From assembly GCA_904501755.1 (NCBI GenBank), contig CAJGBV010000032.1, positions 1 to 13,984 of the forward strand: 13,984 nucleotides of DNA. The letters are read 5' to 3'. The stretch comes from Clostridiaceae bacterium (lineage in GTDB: Bacteria; Bacillota; Clostridia; Oscillospirales; Acutalibacteraceae). A program made the translations under genes and the position numbers. Shown here piece by piece: positions 1-7,764 of the stretch; the first letter of the stretch is position 1; every line of letters begins with the position of its first letter. The notes under the pieces are model-generated. The model ran no database searches and was not told the origin of the DNA. It was given only the letters and a program-made list of their open reading frames with translations.

Positions 1-1
1 A

Positions 2-2728
2 TATAAATTAACCGAAAGTCAGTCTGATGTGGACATTAAATTCCTTACTGCTCATATAAAGAACCGTTGGAGCTTTGTTACCGATTATGATGAAGCAACC
101 TATAGAATTTATTCGGGTGAAATAGGGGATAACTGGAAGAAGGCAACCGTATATCTTACTACAGATTTCGTAAACCTCGGTACATCAGGACTGTTTATGA
201 CCTTTAATCCTCTTGTAGAGGGCGCAACAACACTGTTTATTGATGACGTTAAGATTGACTATCTGGGTAAGGATACAGCAGTGGTTGCTTTCCTTGATGA
301 AAACAATAATGCAGGTGTGTATAAAGAAGTAATGGTGGGACAAAGCGTAACTGCTCCCCAAATTGCCCCCACTTCTCAGTTTGCTACCCTTGAGGGCTGG
401 TATAGTGACGAGGCTCTTACACAGGAATATTCTGCTTCTGCACTTAGTGCAGGGATAACCTATGTGTATGGTAAATGGAATAAGAATACCGAAAACTTTA
501 CTTCTTATACCTATATGTCAAACGACATCAATACCTATGCAGATGGAATTACTGTAAATGACGGTATACTCAGCTATACTGCACCCCGGAATATAAGCGG
601 TCTTAAAGATGGTTTGCGTGTAGGTAAAATAAACGATAATACTTCGTACAAGATTACCTTTGATTATAAGGCAGACAGTGATAATTCCAAGATTTTCTTT
701 GCAACAGCAAACGAAATGAACATAAATGAAACCTCTACAAAATATCTTGATGAGGGTAGTTTTGTAAAAGCAGACGGTGACAGTCAGTGGCATAGTGCGA
801 CTGTATACATTACCTCAGCCTTTGCTTATACTATACCGAATGACGAAAACATAAACGCAAAGGAAAACGAAAATGCCGTTTATGGAGATATGCTGTATAT
901 GTACTTTAATGCTGATAAAAACAGCAGTATAAGTATAGACAATATACAAGTAGAAGAGGTAGAGGCTCTTTATCAAAAGGGTGCCAGTGTACTGACTGAG
1001 GATGCAAGTAAACAAACAGGCAGTCAGGCAATGCGTTTCTATTTTGGCTATAAGGCTGAAAACAGTGTAAAGCTTAATATCGGAGGAGAAGAGTTCACCC
1101 TTGTTGAGCGAGGAATAATTTATAAGAACGCCAGAAACTCGGTTACAGGAAACATAACCGAAAACGGAGTTACCGTAAATGCTATTACCCTTGAAAATGC
1201 AAAGGAAAATGGCTATAAGGTAACAAAGAAAACCTATGGCTTTGGAAGCTACTGGGACTATGACAACAAGGAAGGACATATAGTTTACAGCGGATATATA
1301 ACCGATTATAAAATAGGTGATACCCGCCTTACAGGCGCTCGAGGTTATATAAAGGTAAAGGACGCAAACGGCAACACTTATACCTTCTATTCTGCTGATA
1401 AAAAGACAAATGTTAAGGAAAACTCCGACAGATACAGTGAAATAACCGATAAAAAGGTTCATACTTTTGGAGAGGTAAGCTGGAAGAACTTTACAATAGT
1501 TAATCCAAAGCTTATGCCGTATATTTATGGTCAGCAGATTGAGTTCTTAATTGACTATGCAGCCAATACTCACGATGTAACCCTTAACAGAGTAACCGAA
1601 AAGGCAGCAGAAACAGAGTATGAAATAGTTATCGGTGATACAACGCGAGAGGCTTCAACACTCATAGAGGTTGAGGGCGAGGATAACTATGTTATAGCTA
1701 TGATAGGCACAAAGCTTATTATTAAGGGCGGCAGTGACCTTGCAACAATGCAGGGCGTTAAGGACTTTATAGACTACCTTAAGTATAAGGACAGTCTTGA
1801 CTGCGGTGCATATCTTTATGACGGCTTTGTAAAATATGGTAGCGTTTCCAAGACTGCAAATGATTATGCGCTTACCTTTAATGATGAGTTTGAGGGTTCT
1901 ATGCTTAACCGAAACATTTGGGGACCATATAATAAAGAGACTATGGCGAATATGTCTGTGTATACTTCACAGCTTGGCGGGGAAATATCCTACAGAGCCC
2001 CAGGTGACCCCGGATTTACCACTGCAACAGGCAGAGTGGTTGAAGAGGCGGTAACTGTAAGGGATTCCAATGCGGTAATTACGGTTGCCCGTCTTAACGA
2101 TACCGATTTCACCTTTACCCGAATGTCTACCTTCTGGAATATGATTTATCAGTACGGCACCCTTGAATTTAAGGTCGATCTTGCGCCCAATCCTGCCCAT
2201 GTAAGTCTTTGGATGAATGGCGCTGCTACAGGTGGTTCAAGCTTTATAAAGCTGTTCGGCAGAGAAGACAGAGGCTGTATGACCGAGTACGACCTGCTTG
2301 AAAACTTTGGCAGAACAAACTATATGGCGGCAAATATCCATTATTGGTGGAATTCCAACAATTCAAAGGACGGCGCTCACATAAGCCTTGACGGCAATAG
2401 CGGTGCAGGGAATAAAAACCATACCTATGTACCTGATGCGGATGAAACGGCTTTGGATGAAAACTATCATATTTTCACATTCCAGTGGAACAGTGATAAT
2501 ATAGTTTTTGCTCTTGACGGCGTTAAATTCTATACCTTTGAAAACAATTCTACCTATTTTGACCGTATGCCTAACTATATTATTATCGGTCAGGGTATGG
2601 GTCAAAGGAATTACGGCTCCAAATATGATATAAATACCCATCTTGATTGTTACGAAACTCTGGTAGATTATGTAAGACTTTATCAGAAAGAGAATATGGG
2701 AAGTCAGATAATCTGGGCTAAACGATAA
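2..2728 (+). CDS. Secreted modular GH16 glycoside hydrolase (5' end outside window)
   Basis: The frame is open from base 2, so the GTG at 29 is not a start; the signal peptide lies upstream. The visible 908 residues read as modules. Residues 1-90 are the end of a carbohydrate-binding-like beta-sandwich closing with LFIDDVKI. Residues about 90-159 are one InlB repeat with GWYSDEAL and ending YGKW. Residues 160-322 are a second beta-sandwich ending ISIDNIQVEEV. Residues 323-470 are a beta-rich domain I cannot name, with ERGIIYK and TRLTGARGYIK. Residues 505-600 are an alpha/beta domain with EIVIGDTTREAS. Residues 620-897 are GH16. The catalytic signature is E762-Y-D764-L-L-E767 (bases 2285-2302), fitting the ExDxxE plan in which the first Glu is nucleophile and the last is acid/base; the Tyr is unusual. 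GH16 enzymes cleave beta-1,3/1,4-glucans or galactans; the substrate here is not determinable. No C-terminal anchor is seen. No convincing terminator follows. Confidence 0.85.
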   Translation, partial: YKLTESQSDVDIKFLTAHIKNRWSFVTDYDEATYRIYSGEIGDNWKKATVYLTTDFVNLGTSGLFMTFNPLVEGATTLFIDDVKIDYLGKDTAVVAFLDENNNAGVYKEVMVGQSVTAPQIAPTSQFATLEGWYSDEALTQEYSASALSAGITYVYGKWNKNTENFTSYTYMSNDINTYADGITVNDGILSYTAPRNISGLKDGLRVGKINDNTSYKITFDYKADSDNSKIFFATANEMNINETSTKYLDEGSFVKADGDSQWHSATVYITSAFAYTIPNDENINAKENENAVYGDMLYMYFNADKNSSISIDNIQVEEVEALYQKGASVLTEDASKQTGSQAMRFYFGYKAENSVKLNIGGEEFTLVERGIIYKNARNSVTGNITENGVTVNAITLENAKENGYKVTKKTYGFGSYWDYDNKEGHIVYSGYITDYKIGDTRLTGARGYIKVKDANGNTYTFYSADKKTNVKENSDRYSEITDKKVHTFGEVSWKNFTIVNPKLMPYIYGQQIEFLIDYAANTHDVTLNRVTEKAAETEYEIVIGDTTREASTLIEVEGEDNYVIAMIGTKLIIKGGSDLATMQGVKDFIDYLKYKDSLDCGAYLYDGFVKYGSVSKTANDYALTFNDEFEGSMLNRNIWGPYNKETMANMSVYTSQLGGEISYRAPGDPGFTTATGRVVEEAVTVRDSNAVITVARLNDTDFTFTRMSTFWNMIYQYGTLEFKVDLAPNPAHVSLWMNGAATGGSSFIKLFGREDRGCMTEYDLLENFGRTNYMAANIHYWWNSNNSKDGAHISLDGNSGAGNKNHTYVPDADETALDENYHIFTFQWNSDNIVFALDGVKFYTFENNSTYFDRMPNYIIIGQGMGQRNYGSKYDINTHLDCYETLVDYVRLYQKENMGSQIIWAKR

Positions 2729-2804
2729 TTATTCAGTAGGCTCTGAGGAAAATTTTCTCACTGTCCTTTGTGCTGATTTGTACCAAAAAAGTCGGTATCG
2801 TGCA

Positions 2805-2833
2805 TTGTTTTGGGTTATTATATATGGTAAAAT
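2805..2833 (+). promoter_or_regulatory. Predicted sigma-A promoter of the array protein gene
   Basis: A -35 box TTGTTT (2805-2810) is followed after 17 bases by TAAAAT (2828-2833), with TGG just before the -10 giving an extended -10 context. The start codon at 2866 follows about 30 bases later, preceded by an AAAGGG ribosome binding site at 2852-2857 with 8-base spacing. The -35 is imperfect, so this promoter is plausible rather than certain; read-through from the upstream GH16 gene is also possible. Confidence 0.5.
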
Positions 2834-2865
2834 AAAAAAAATATTATTTTGAAAGGGTATGTTTT

Positions 2866-5800
2866 ATGAAAAGAATACCTGCACTATTATTATCTCTTGT
2901 GCTGCTTATAGGCTGTCTGTATGTGCCTGTAAGCCTTACTGCTTTTGCACAGAATGAAACCGTGGTTTACGATTTCACGAATACCGTAACTGACGCCAAT
3001 GCAAATAAGAAAGAGGCTCAGGATAACGGAGTTGGCTATTACGGTTGGGGTATGAATGTTCAATCCGTAAACGGCAACAAGGTGCTTCGCGGTGTAAGTA
3101 CTGTCTCTTGGGGAGAAAGAGGTGGTTTCAGACTCCATAACGGCACAGATGTTTGCCGTCTTGAGCCTGATTCTAAATACATAGTATCTATGAAGATAAT
3201 GGTTAAGTCGGGAACAGCTACTACTACCGGCATATCTGCAACCGCAACATCCGAAATAAAGCTTGGCTATGGCGCTGCTTTTGATTCTACTTTGGGCGGT
3301 AATGGTACTAACTATGTAAACAAAATGAACGTTGGACTTAAGACCGTTATGACTTCGGTTGTTGATTCTGATGTTTATACCCTTAACACAGGCATTGGAA
3401 CTACTCAGCTTGAGTACAGTGAAGATTGGCAGACCGTAACTTATCAGATTAATACTCCTGCTGACTTTGGCACAAACGATAATACTCTCACAATCTGGAT
3501 GCTCAAATACAACGGCGTAGATGTTCTTATTGATGATGTAAGCGTTACAAAGCTTGGCGATAATCAGGGTGTTGTAATATTAAAGGATGATTACTCCTCT
3601 AAACAGGATATTGTTTACGGCGAAATTGGCGCACAGGTATCTCTTTCTGATATATCCGACAGAGCAAAACAGGTTGATCATATCTTCGAGGGTTGGTGCC
3701 TTGATGAAGATAGAACCCAGTCTGCCGAGGGTGTTAAATTTGAGAGTGAGGTAAAGATGGTTTATTCCAAATGGAATGCTCCTGTTACATATACCTTTGT
3801 TAATACCCTTACAGGCGAAATGGATACTGTAGACGGACAGCCGGGTCAGGCAATTCCTTATCCTGCTGACCCTGTAGATGAAGACGGTCAGCAGTGGTTT
3901 ATGGGCTGGTTTACTACTGAAGCCTATACCGAGGAATATTTGTCTGAAACCTTCGGCTTTGCAAGTATCAGTCTGTATAGCTTATGGAAGAGTGAAATTC
4001 CCGAGCTTAAACAGGATTTTGAAAGCTATAACAAGGATGCTTACACTGATTATTTAAACGGTGACGGCAGAACCATGAAGAGTAATGTTATGTACTTTGC
4101 TATGATGATGTCTAAGCAAAGCGATGTGACATACTCAAACAGCGGTAATGCTATTAAGTTCGACTGGAAGAGCAGTATGCGTAAAGACCCCGCTGTACCT
4201 TATTCCTATGATGCCTCTTCAAGATACAATCAGATGGATATGTATGTATGGTTGGGCACAGGTCTTGACGATAGAACACAGTACGAGGTTACATTTAAAT
4301 ATAAGGTTGAAAAGACCGATGCAAATTTAACCTTCTATGTTGCTTCTTCTATTGATAGCAATATCTGGGCTACTAATAAGTACAATATGTATAACGGTGT
4401 TACTGTAAAGAAAGAGGAACAGACAGGCGAGTGGCAGGAAGGAAAATTTGTTTTCACTACTGCATATAAGTCAACAGATGCAAAAACAATGTTCTTTGGT
4501 ATTAAGCTTTCCAAGAATACCGATACCGTTGTTTACTTTGATGATGTAAATATTGAGGCTGTTGCACAGCCTTATGAAGCTGCTGTTGCAGTGAATACAG
4601 GTTTTGAAACCTATACGCTTAAGGGAGGTCGCGGTGATGCTCTTGCTATAGAAAATCCCGTTCATCCCGATGGCGCCAAGTTCCTTGGTTGGTATCTTGA
4701 TGATAAATATACCATTGCTCTTGAAAATGGTGTGTTTGAGAGAAATCCCTATACAGTGTATGCTAAATGGGGCATAGCACCAATTACCTTTAGAGATTAT
4801 AAGTTCCATTCCACACAGGATAGCCACGGCTTTGGTAAGCTTTTGAGCATTGATGAGCAGGGCAGAGGCTATGATAACGATAATGCATTGCGTTTCGACT
4901 TTAAGGGTAGCTATGTATATAAGGTTGTTGATGGTGAAACAAAGTATTATAAAGACAGATATAAGGAATACGACCATCTTGCAACTATAGCAAACCCTGT
5001 AGAGAATAATGCTCTCTATCGTGTAACCTATAAATATAAGGTGTTAAATGCTAATACCGATATTACTATTACTCCCGTTACAGGCTACTATACAAATATT
5101 TGGGTAGCAGGAACTTCAAATTCATATCCTGCTGCAAAAAATACAGTTAAGTGTGGTACTGCTTCTGATTGGGAAGAGTATACAGGTTACTTTACAACCA
5201 ACATAAAGTCTGATGGAGGTAAGTCAGGCACAGCGTTGTATCTTATTTTCGGTGTAAAAGATAATAAAGAGGAAAACGTTGCGGATATCCTTGTTGATGA
5301 CGTTATTGTTGAAAAGGTGACTGACGATATTATCTTCTTTGACGGCAACAGCGTCGGGGCAACAAGTGCGGTTGTAAGAGGCGCCGTGGGAGAAACCTTT
5401 ACCTATCCTGAGGTAACAAACGGCAAGTCGACATTCCTCGGCTGGTATACCGACAGAGATTGCACAATTCCCTTTACCGCTACAACTATACCTGCAGGCG
5501 TAACAACGGTTTATGCAAAGTGGAAGGCAGGGCCCGTTACCTTTGAAAATTATCCCTTCTTTGCTACTTCTGACAGTCAGGGTATGGGTAAGCTTGTTCG
5601 TATTGACGATACGGGTGTCGGCTATGACGATGACTATGCCGCACGCTTCGACTATAAGGGAAATTATGTATATAAGGTAGTAAACGGCGAAACCAAATAC
5701 TTTAATACTCGTTATCAGGAAAAAGACCATATGTTGATGATTTCTGATAGAGTTAAGGATAAGACCGTTTACCGCGTTACCTATAAATATAAGATTGAAA

Positions 5801-7752
5801 GTGCAAATACAAATGTTACAATGACCCTGTACGGTGGTTATTACGGCAATATCTGGGTGCCGAATACACTTACTAAGTATGGTGGAACATTAAACACAGT
5901 AGAGCTTGGTTATGCAAAAGATTGGAAGGAATTCGCCTGTTATATTTCTACCGATGTAAAGCCTTCGGGCGAAGCGTTATACATTGTTTTCGGTGTTACG
6001 AATTCTTCGTTAGATGCTTTTGCAAATGTTCTTGTGGATGATGTTTTTGTTGAGGAAATTGCGCCACCTTATGTAATGTTTGAGCCTAATAATAATAAGC
6101 CTGCCGATTTTGTAAGCGGAGAGGTTGGGGATACCATTAAGTATCCAAGCGACCCTGAAAGCTTTGGTAAAACCTTTACAGGCTGGTACAGTGATATTGA
6201 GTGTACCGTTCCCTTTACTGCAAAAACCTTTGTTGAGGGTATGACAGTAACTGCTTATGCAGGCTATAAGCAGAAATCAAGCGTTACTTACGACCTTGAA
6301 GAATATGACCTGCTTTCTCCTCAGGAAATGCCGGGTAAATATTATATGGAGGACGCTAAGCGTGTTAAGGACAGCACTGCATATTCGGGAGAGTATGTAA
6401 TGCAGTTTGACAGAACAGGCAAAATAAATGCAGGTTGTTCCGCCTTTGCTATTGCCAACGGCAGCGAAGTGTTTACAATGCAAGCGGACAGAACCTATAT
6501 TATAACCGTTACCTACCGTATAACAAAGGCAATTGAGTCTACCTTATCATTGGCTATCCGTGCAGCAAGACCTACAAATATGTGGGATAGCGCTAAGGAT
6601 ACAAGTACTATGAATGTTACCACTACTACTCAAAAGGTTGGTCAGTGGCTGACTATGAGCTTTGTTGTCGGCGGTTCACAGGTTGCAAAGGCTGACTGTA
6701 ACGGTTTGTTTGTCAGAGTAACAGGCGGTGTTGGCGGTATTGTTCAGTTTGACGATATTTCTGTTTCTACCGTTGAGGAAGGCTATGGTGCGGTTGTTGT
6801 AAGTAACGGCGGCTGCAAGGATATTCCTGTTGTTATTATTGATAAAATCGGAAAGAACTTTGCGAATAAGCTTCCCGAAAAACCCGAAATAAAGGGAATG
6901 TACTTCAAGGGCTACTATACTATGGACTCTGCAGGAGCCTTTACAGCACTTGATTTTGAAAAGGCAATAATCAGTGAAACACCTATTGTTCTCTATGCCC
7001 GTTTCTTTGAATATCAGGTAAAACAGACCTTTGATAACGGCTTTATGGAAGCGGCACAGGCGTCTAAGGGTTATACCATTTTCGACTTCGACTATGAAGT
7101 GTATGACAGCGAAAAAGAAGGTAACAGCAAGGATAATGTAACAAGCGGAAGATACAGTCTTCACAGAAAAGGCGAATCCCGTTACTTTGAAAACTCCGTA
7201 CTTCTTCTCCTTGGAAGCAATCTTGCCGAAGCAGAAAGATATACCGTTACCTTTAATGTTAAAATGGGTAAGCATCTCCATACCGATGGTGCGATTAAGA
7301 TTGTATCAGGCAGAAGCTATCAATATGCCTGGAGTACAACAGGTGATTACTATCCTGTAGTCGCACTCAGCGACCTTGCAGACGGTCAGTGGCATACAGT
7401 ATCTTATACCTTTAACTCTGTAGAGGGCTTTGCTTCTATTCAGACTCCGGGTTATGCCGAGCTGTTTATAGATGATGTTGTATTCAACCTTGTGGGTGAG
7501 GATACCCCCTTGTCAACACCTATTGAGTATACAGAGTATGTTCCGGTGAAGCGTGATGCGCAGGGTAATATTACTGCCATTGTTGATGAAGAAATTGATG
7601 TAGATAGCATTATTGATGATTCTATTCTTTCTTCCGCAAAGGCTGTTGTAAACTATATTGTTTACATAATAATCGGTGTAGCTGTTATAGTTGTTTTAGG
7701 TGCAGTGGCTACGATACTGATTATAAAAAAGAAAAAATCAAAAAAGGCGTAA
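2866..7752 (+). CDS. Membrane-anchored cell-surface array protein: CBM-like modules alternating with InlB repeats
   Basis: This 1628-residue protein starts with a signal peptide (residues 1-28, probable cleavage after AFA). LIGC at 14-17 also fits a lipobox, but the hydrophobic stretch after it and the C-terminal anchor favour ordinary cleavage. Six beta-sandwich modules, each closing with a strand such as LIDDV, LVDDV or FIDDV, lie near 30-230, 378-568, 639-818, 890-1065, 1138-1306 and 1385-1546. InlB-type repeats of about 70 residues (GWY..D...., ending YAKW or similar) lie near 235-304, 305-377, 569-635, 820-889, 1067-1137 and 1307-1384. A transmembrane helix at about 1598-1620 is followed by KKKKSKKA; there is no LPXTG. 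No catalytic motif is visible. By inference it is a surface glycan-binding or adhesive scaffold serving the flanking GH16 enzymes. It is probably co-transcribed with the next gene, whose ribosome binding site touches this stop codon. Confidence 0.8.
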   Translation: MKRIPALLLSLVLLIGCLYVPVSLTAFAQNETVVYDFTNTVTDANANKKEAQDNGVGYYGWGMNVQSVNGNKVLRGVSTVSWGERGGFRLHNGTDVCRLEPDSKYIVSMKIMVKSGTATTTGISATATSEIKLGYGAAFDSTLGGNGTNYVNKMNVGLKTVMTSVVDSDVYTLNTGIGTTQLEYSEDWQTVTYQINTPADFGTNDNTLTIWMLKYNGVDVLIDDVSVTKLGDNQGVVILKDDYSSKQDIVYGEIGAQVSLSDISDRAKQVDHIFEGWCLDEDRTQSAEGVKFESEVKMVYSKWNAPVTYTFVNTLTGEMDTVDGQPGQAIPYPADPVDEDGQQWFMGWFTTEAYTEEYLSETFGFASISLYSLWKSEIPELKQDFESYNKDAYTDYLNGDGRTMKSNVMYFAMMMSKQSDVTYSNSGNAIKFDWKSSMRKDPAVPYSYDASSRYNQMDMYVWLGTGLDDRTQYEVTFKYKVEKTDANLTFYVASSIDSNIWATNKYNMYNGVTVKKEEQTGEWQEGKFVFTTAYKSTDAKTMFFGIKLSKNTDTVVYFDDVNIEAVAQPYEAAVAVNTGFETYTLKGGRGDALAIENPVHPDGAKFLGWYLDDKYTIALENGVFERNPYTVYAKWGIAPITFRDYKFHSTQDSHGFGKLLSIDEQGRGYDNDNALRFDFKGSYVYKVVDGETKYYKDRYKEYDHLATIANPVENNALYRVTYKYKVLNANTDITITPVTGYYTNIWVAGTSNSYPAAKNTVKCGTASDWEEYTGYFTTNIKSDGGKSGTALYLIFGVKDNKEENVADILVDDVIVEKVTDDIIFFDGNSVGATSAVVRGAVGETFTYPEVTNGKSTFLGWYTDRDCTIPFTATTIPAGVTTVYAKWKAGPVTFENYPFFATSDSQGMGKLVRIDDTGVGYDDDYAARFDYKGNYVYKVVNGETKYFNTRYQEKDHMLMISDRVKDKTVYRVTYKYKIESANTNVTMTLYGGYYGNIWVPNTLTKYGGTLNTVELGYAKDWKEFACYISTDVKPSGEALYIVFGVTNSSLDAFANVLVDDVFVEEIAPPYVMFEPNNNKPADFVSGEVGDTIKYPSDPESFGKTFTGWYSDIECTVPFTAKTFVEGMTVTAYAGYKQKSSVTYDLEEYDLLSPQEMPGKYYMEDAKRVKDSTAYSGEYVMQFDRTGKINAGCSAFAIANGSEVFTMQADRTYIITVTYRITKAIESTLSLAIRAARPTNMWDSAKDTSTMNVTTTTQKVGQWLTMSFVVGGSQVAKADCNGLFVRVTGGVGGIVQFDDISVSTVEEGYGAVVVSNGGCKDIPVVIIDKIGKNFANKLPEKPEIKGMYFKGYYTMDSAGAFTALDFEKAIISETPIVLYARFFEYQVKQTFDNGFMEAAQASKGYTIFDFDYEVYDSEKEGNSKDNVTSGRYSLHRKGESRYFENSVLLLLGSNLAEAERYTVTFNVKMGKHLHTDGAIKIVSGRSYQYAWSTTGDYYPVVALSDLADGQWHTVSYTFNSVEGFASIQTPGYAELFIDDVVFNLVGEDTPLSTPIEYTEYVPVKRDAQGNITAIVDEEIDVDSIIDDSILSSAKAVVNYIVYIIIGVAVIVVLGAVATILIIKKKKSKKA
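3568..7017 (+). repeat. Six InlB-type (Listeria-Bacteroides) repeats interspersed in the array protein
   Basis: The copies lie near 3568-3777, 3778-3996, 4570-4770, 5323-5532, 6064-6276 and 6784-7017. Each has a first beta strand, a G-x-x-G/Y-Y-P-like middle, a GWY/GWF/GYY core followed by acidic residues, and an end resembling VYAKW, LYSLW or LYARF. The first two are directly adjacent; all others are separated by one beta-sandwich module. Copies diverge clearly from one another except the fourth and fifth, which share C-T-[IV]-P-F-T-A. In other Gram-positive surface proteins these repeats act as beta-grasp-like spacers or protein-binding units. Confidence 0.75.
4780..6276 (+). repeat. Tandem duplication of a ~250-residue CBM-plus-InlB unit
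   Basis: Bases 4780-5532 (residues 639-889) and 5533-6276 (890-1137) encode the same two-domain unit. They share blocks such as YVYKVV-x-GETKY, YRVTYKYK, GYY-x-NIW, ALY-[LI]-[IV]-FGV and [IV]-LVDDV in the beta-sandwich, and C-T-[IV]-PFTA in the InlB part. About half the residues are identical by eye, far more than any other pair of modules in the protein, so this looks like the most recent internal duplication. Synonymous drift between the copies is extensive, so it is not a fresh event. Confidence 0.8.
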
Positions 7753-7764
7753 GGAGGGGTAAAA

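Noticed and set aside
2729..2804. GAGGAAAATTTTCTC at about 2742-2756 as a terminator after the first GH16 gene
   Set aside because: The stem is A/T only apart from three pairs, has no loop of its own and no T-tract follows.
4471..5730. Two equal-length (168-codon) minus-strand open frames opposite the array gene
   Set aside because: They lie opposite the duplicated modules and are simply the shadow of the tandem duplication. Neither has a credible ribosome binding site or protein-like composition. The other long antisense frames in 518-9609 are of the same kind.
2866..7752. Sortase anchoring of the array protein
   Set aside because: No LPXTG-like motif precedes the C-terminal hydrophobic helix, which is followed by a lysine-rich tail as in a plain membrane anchor.
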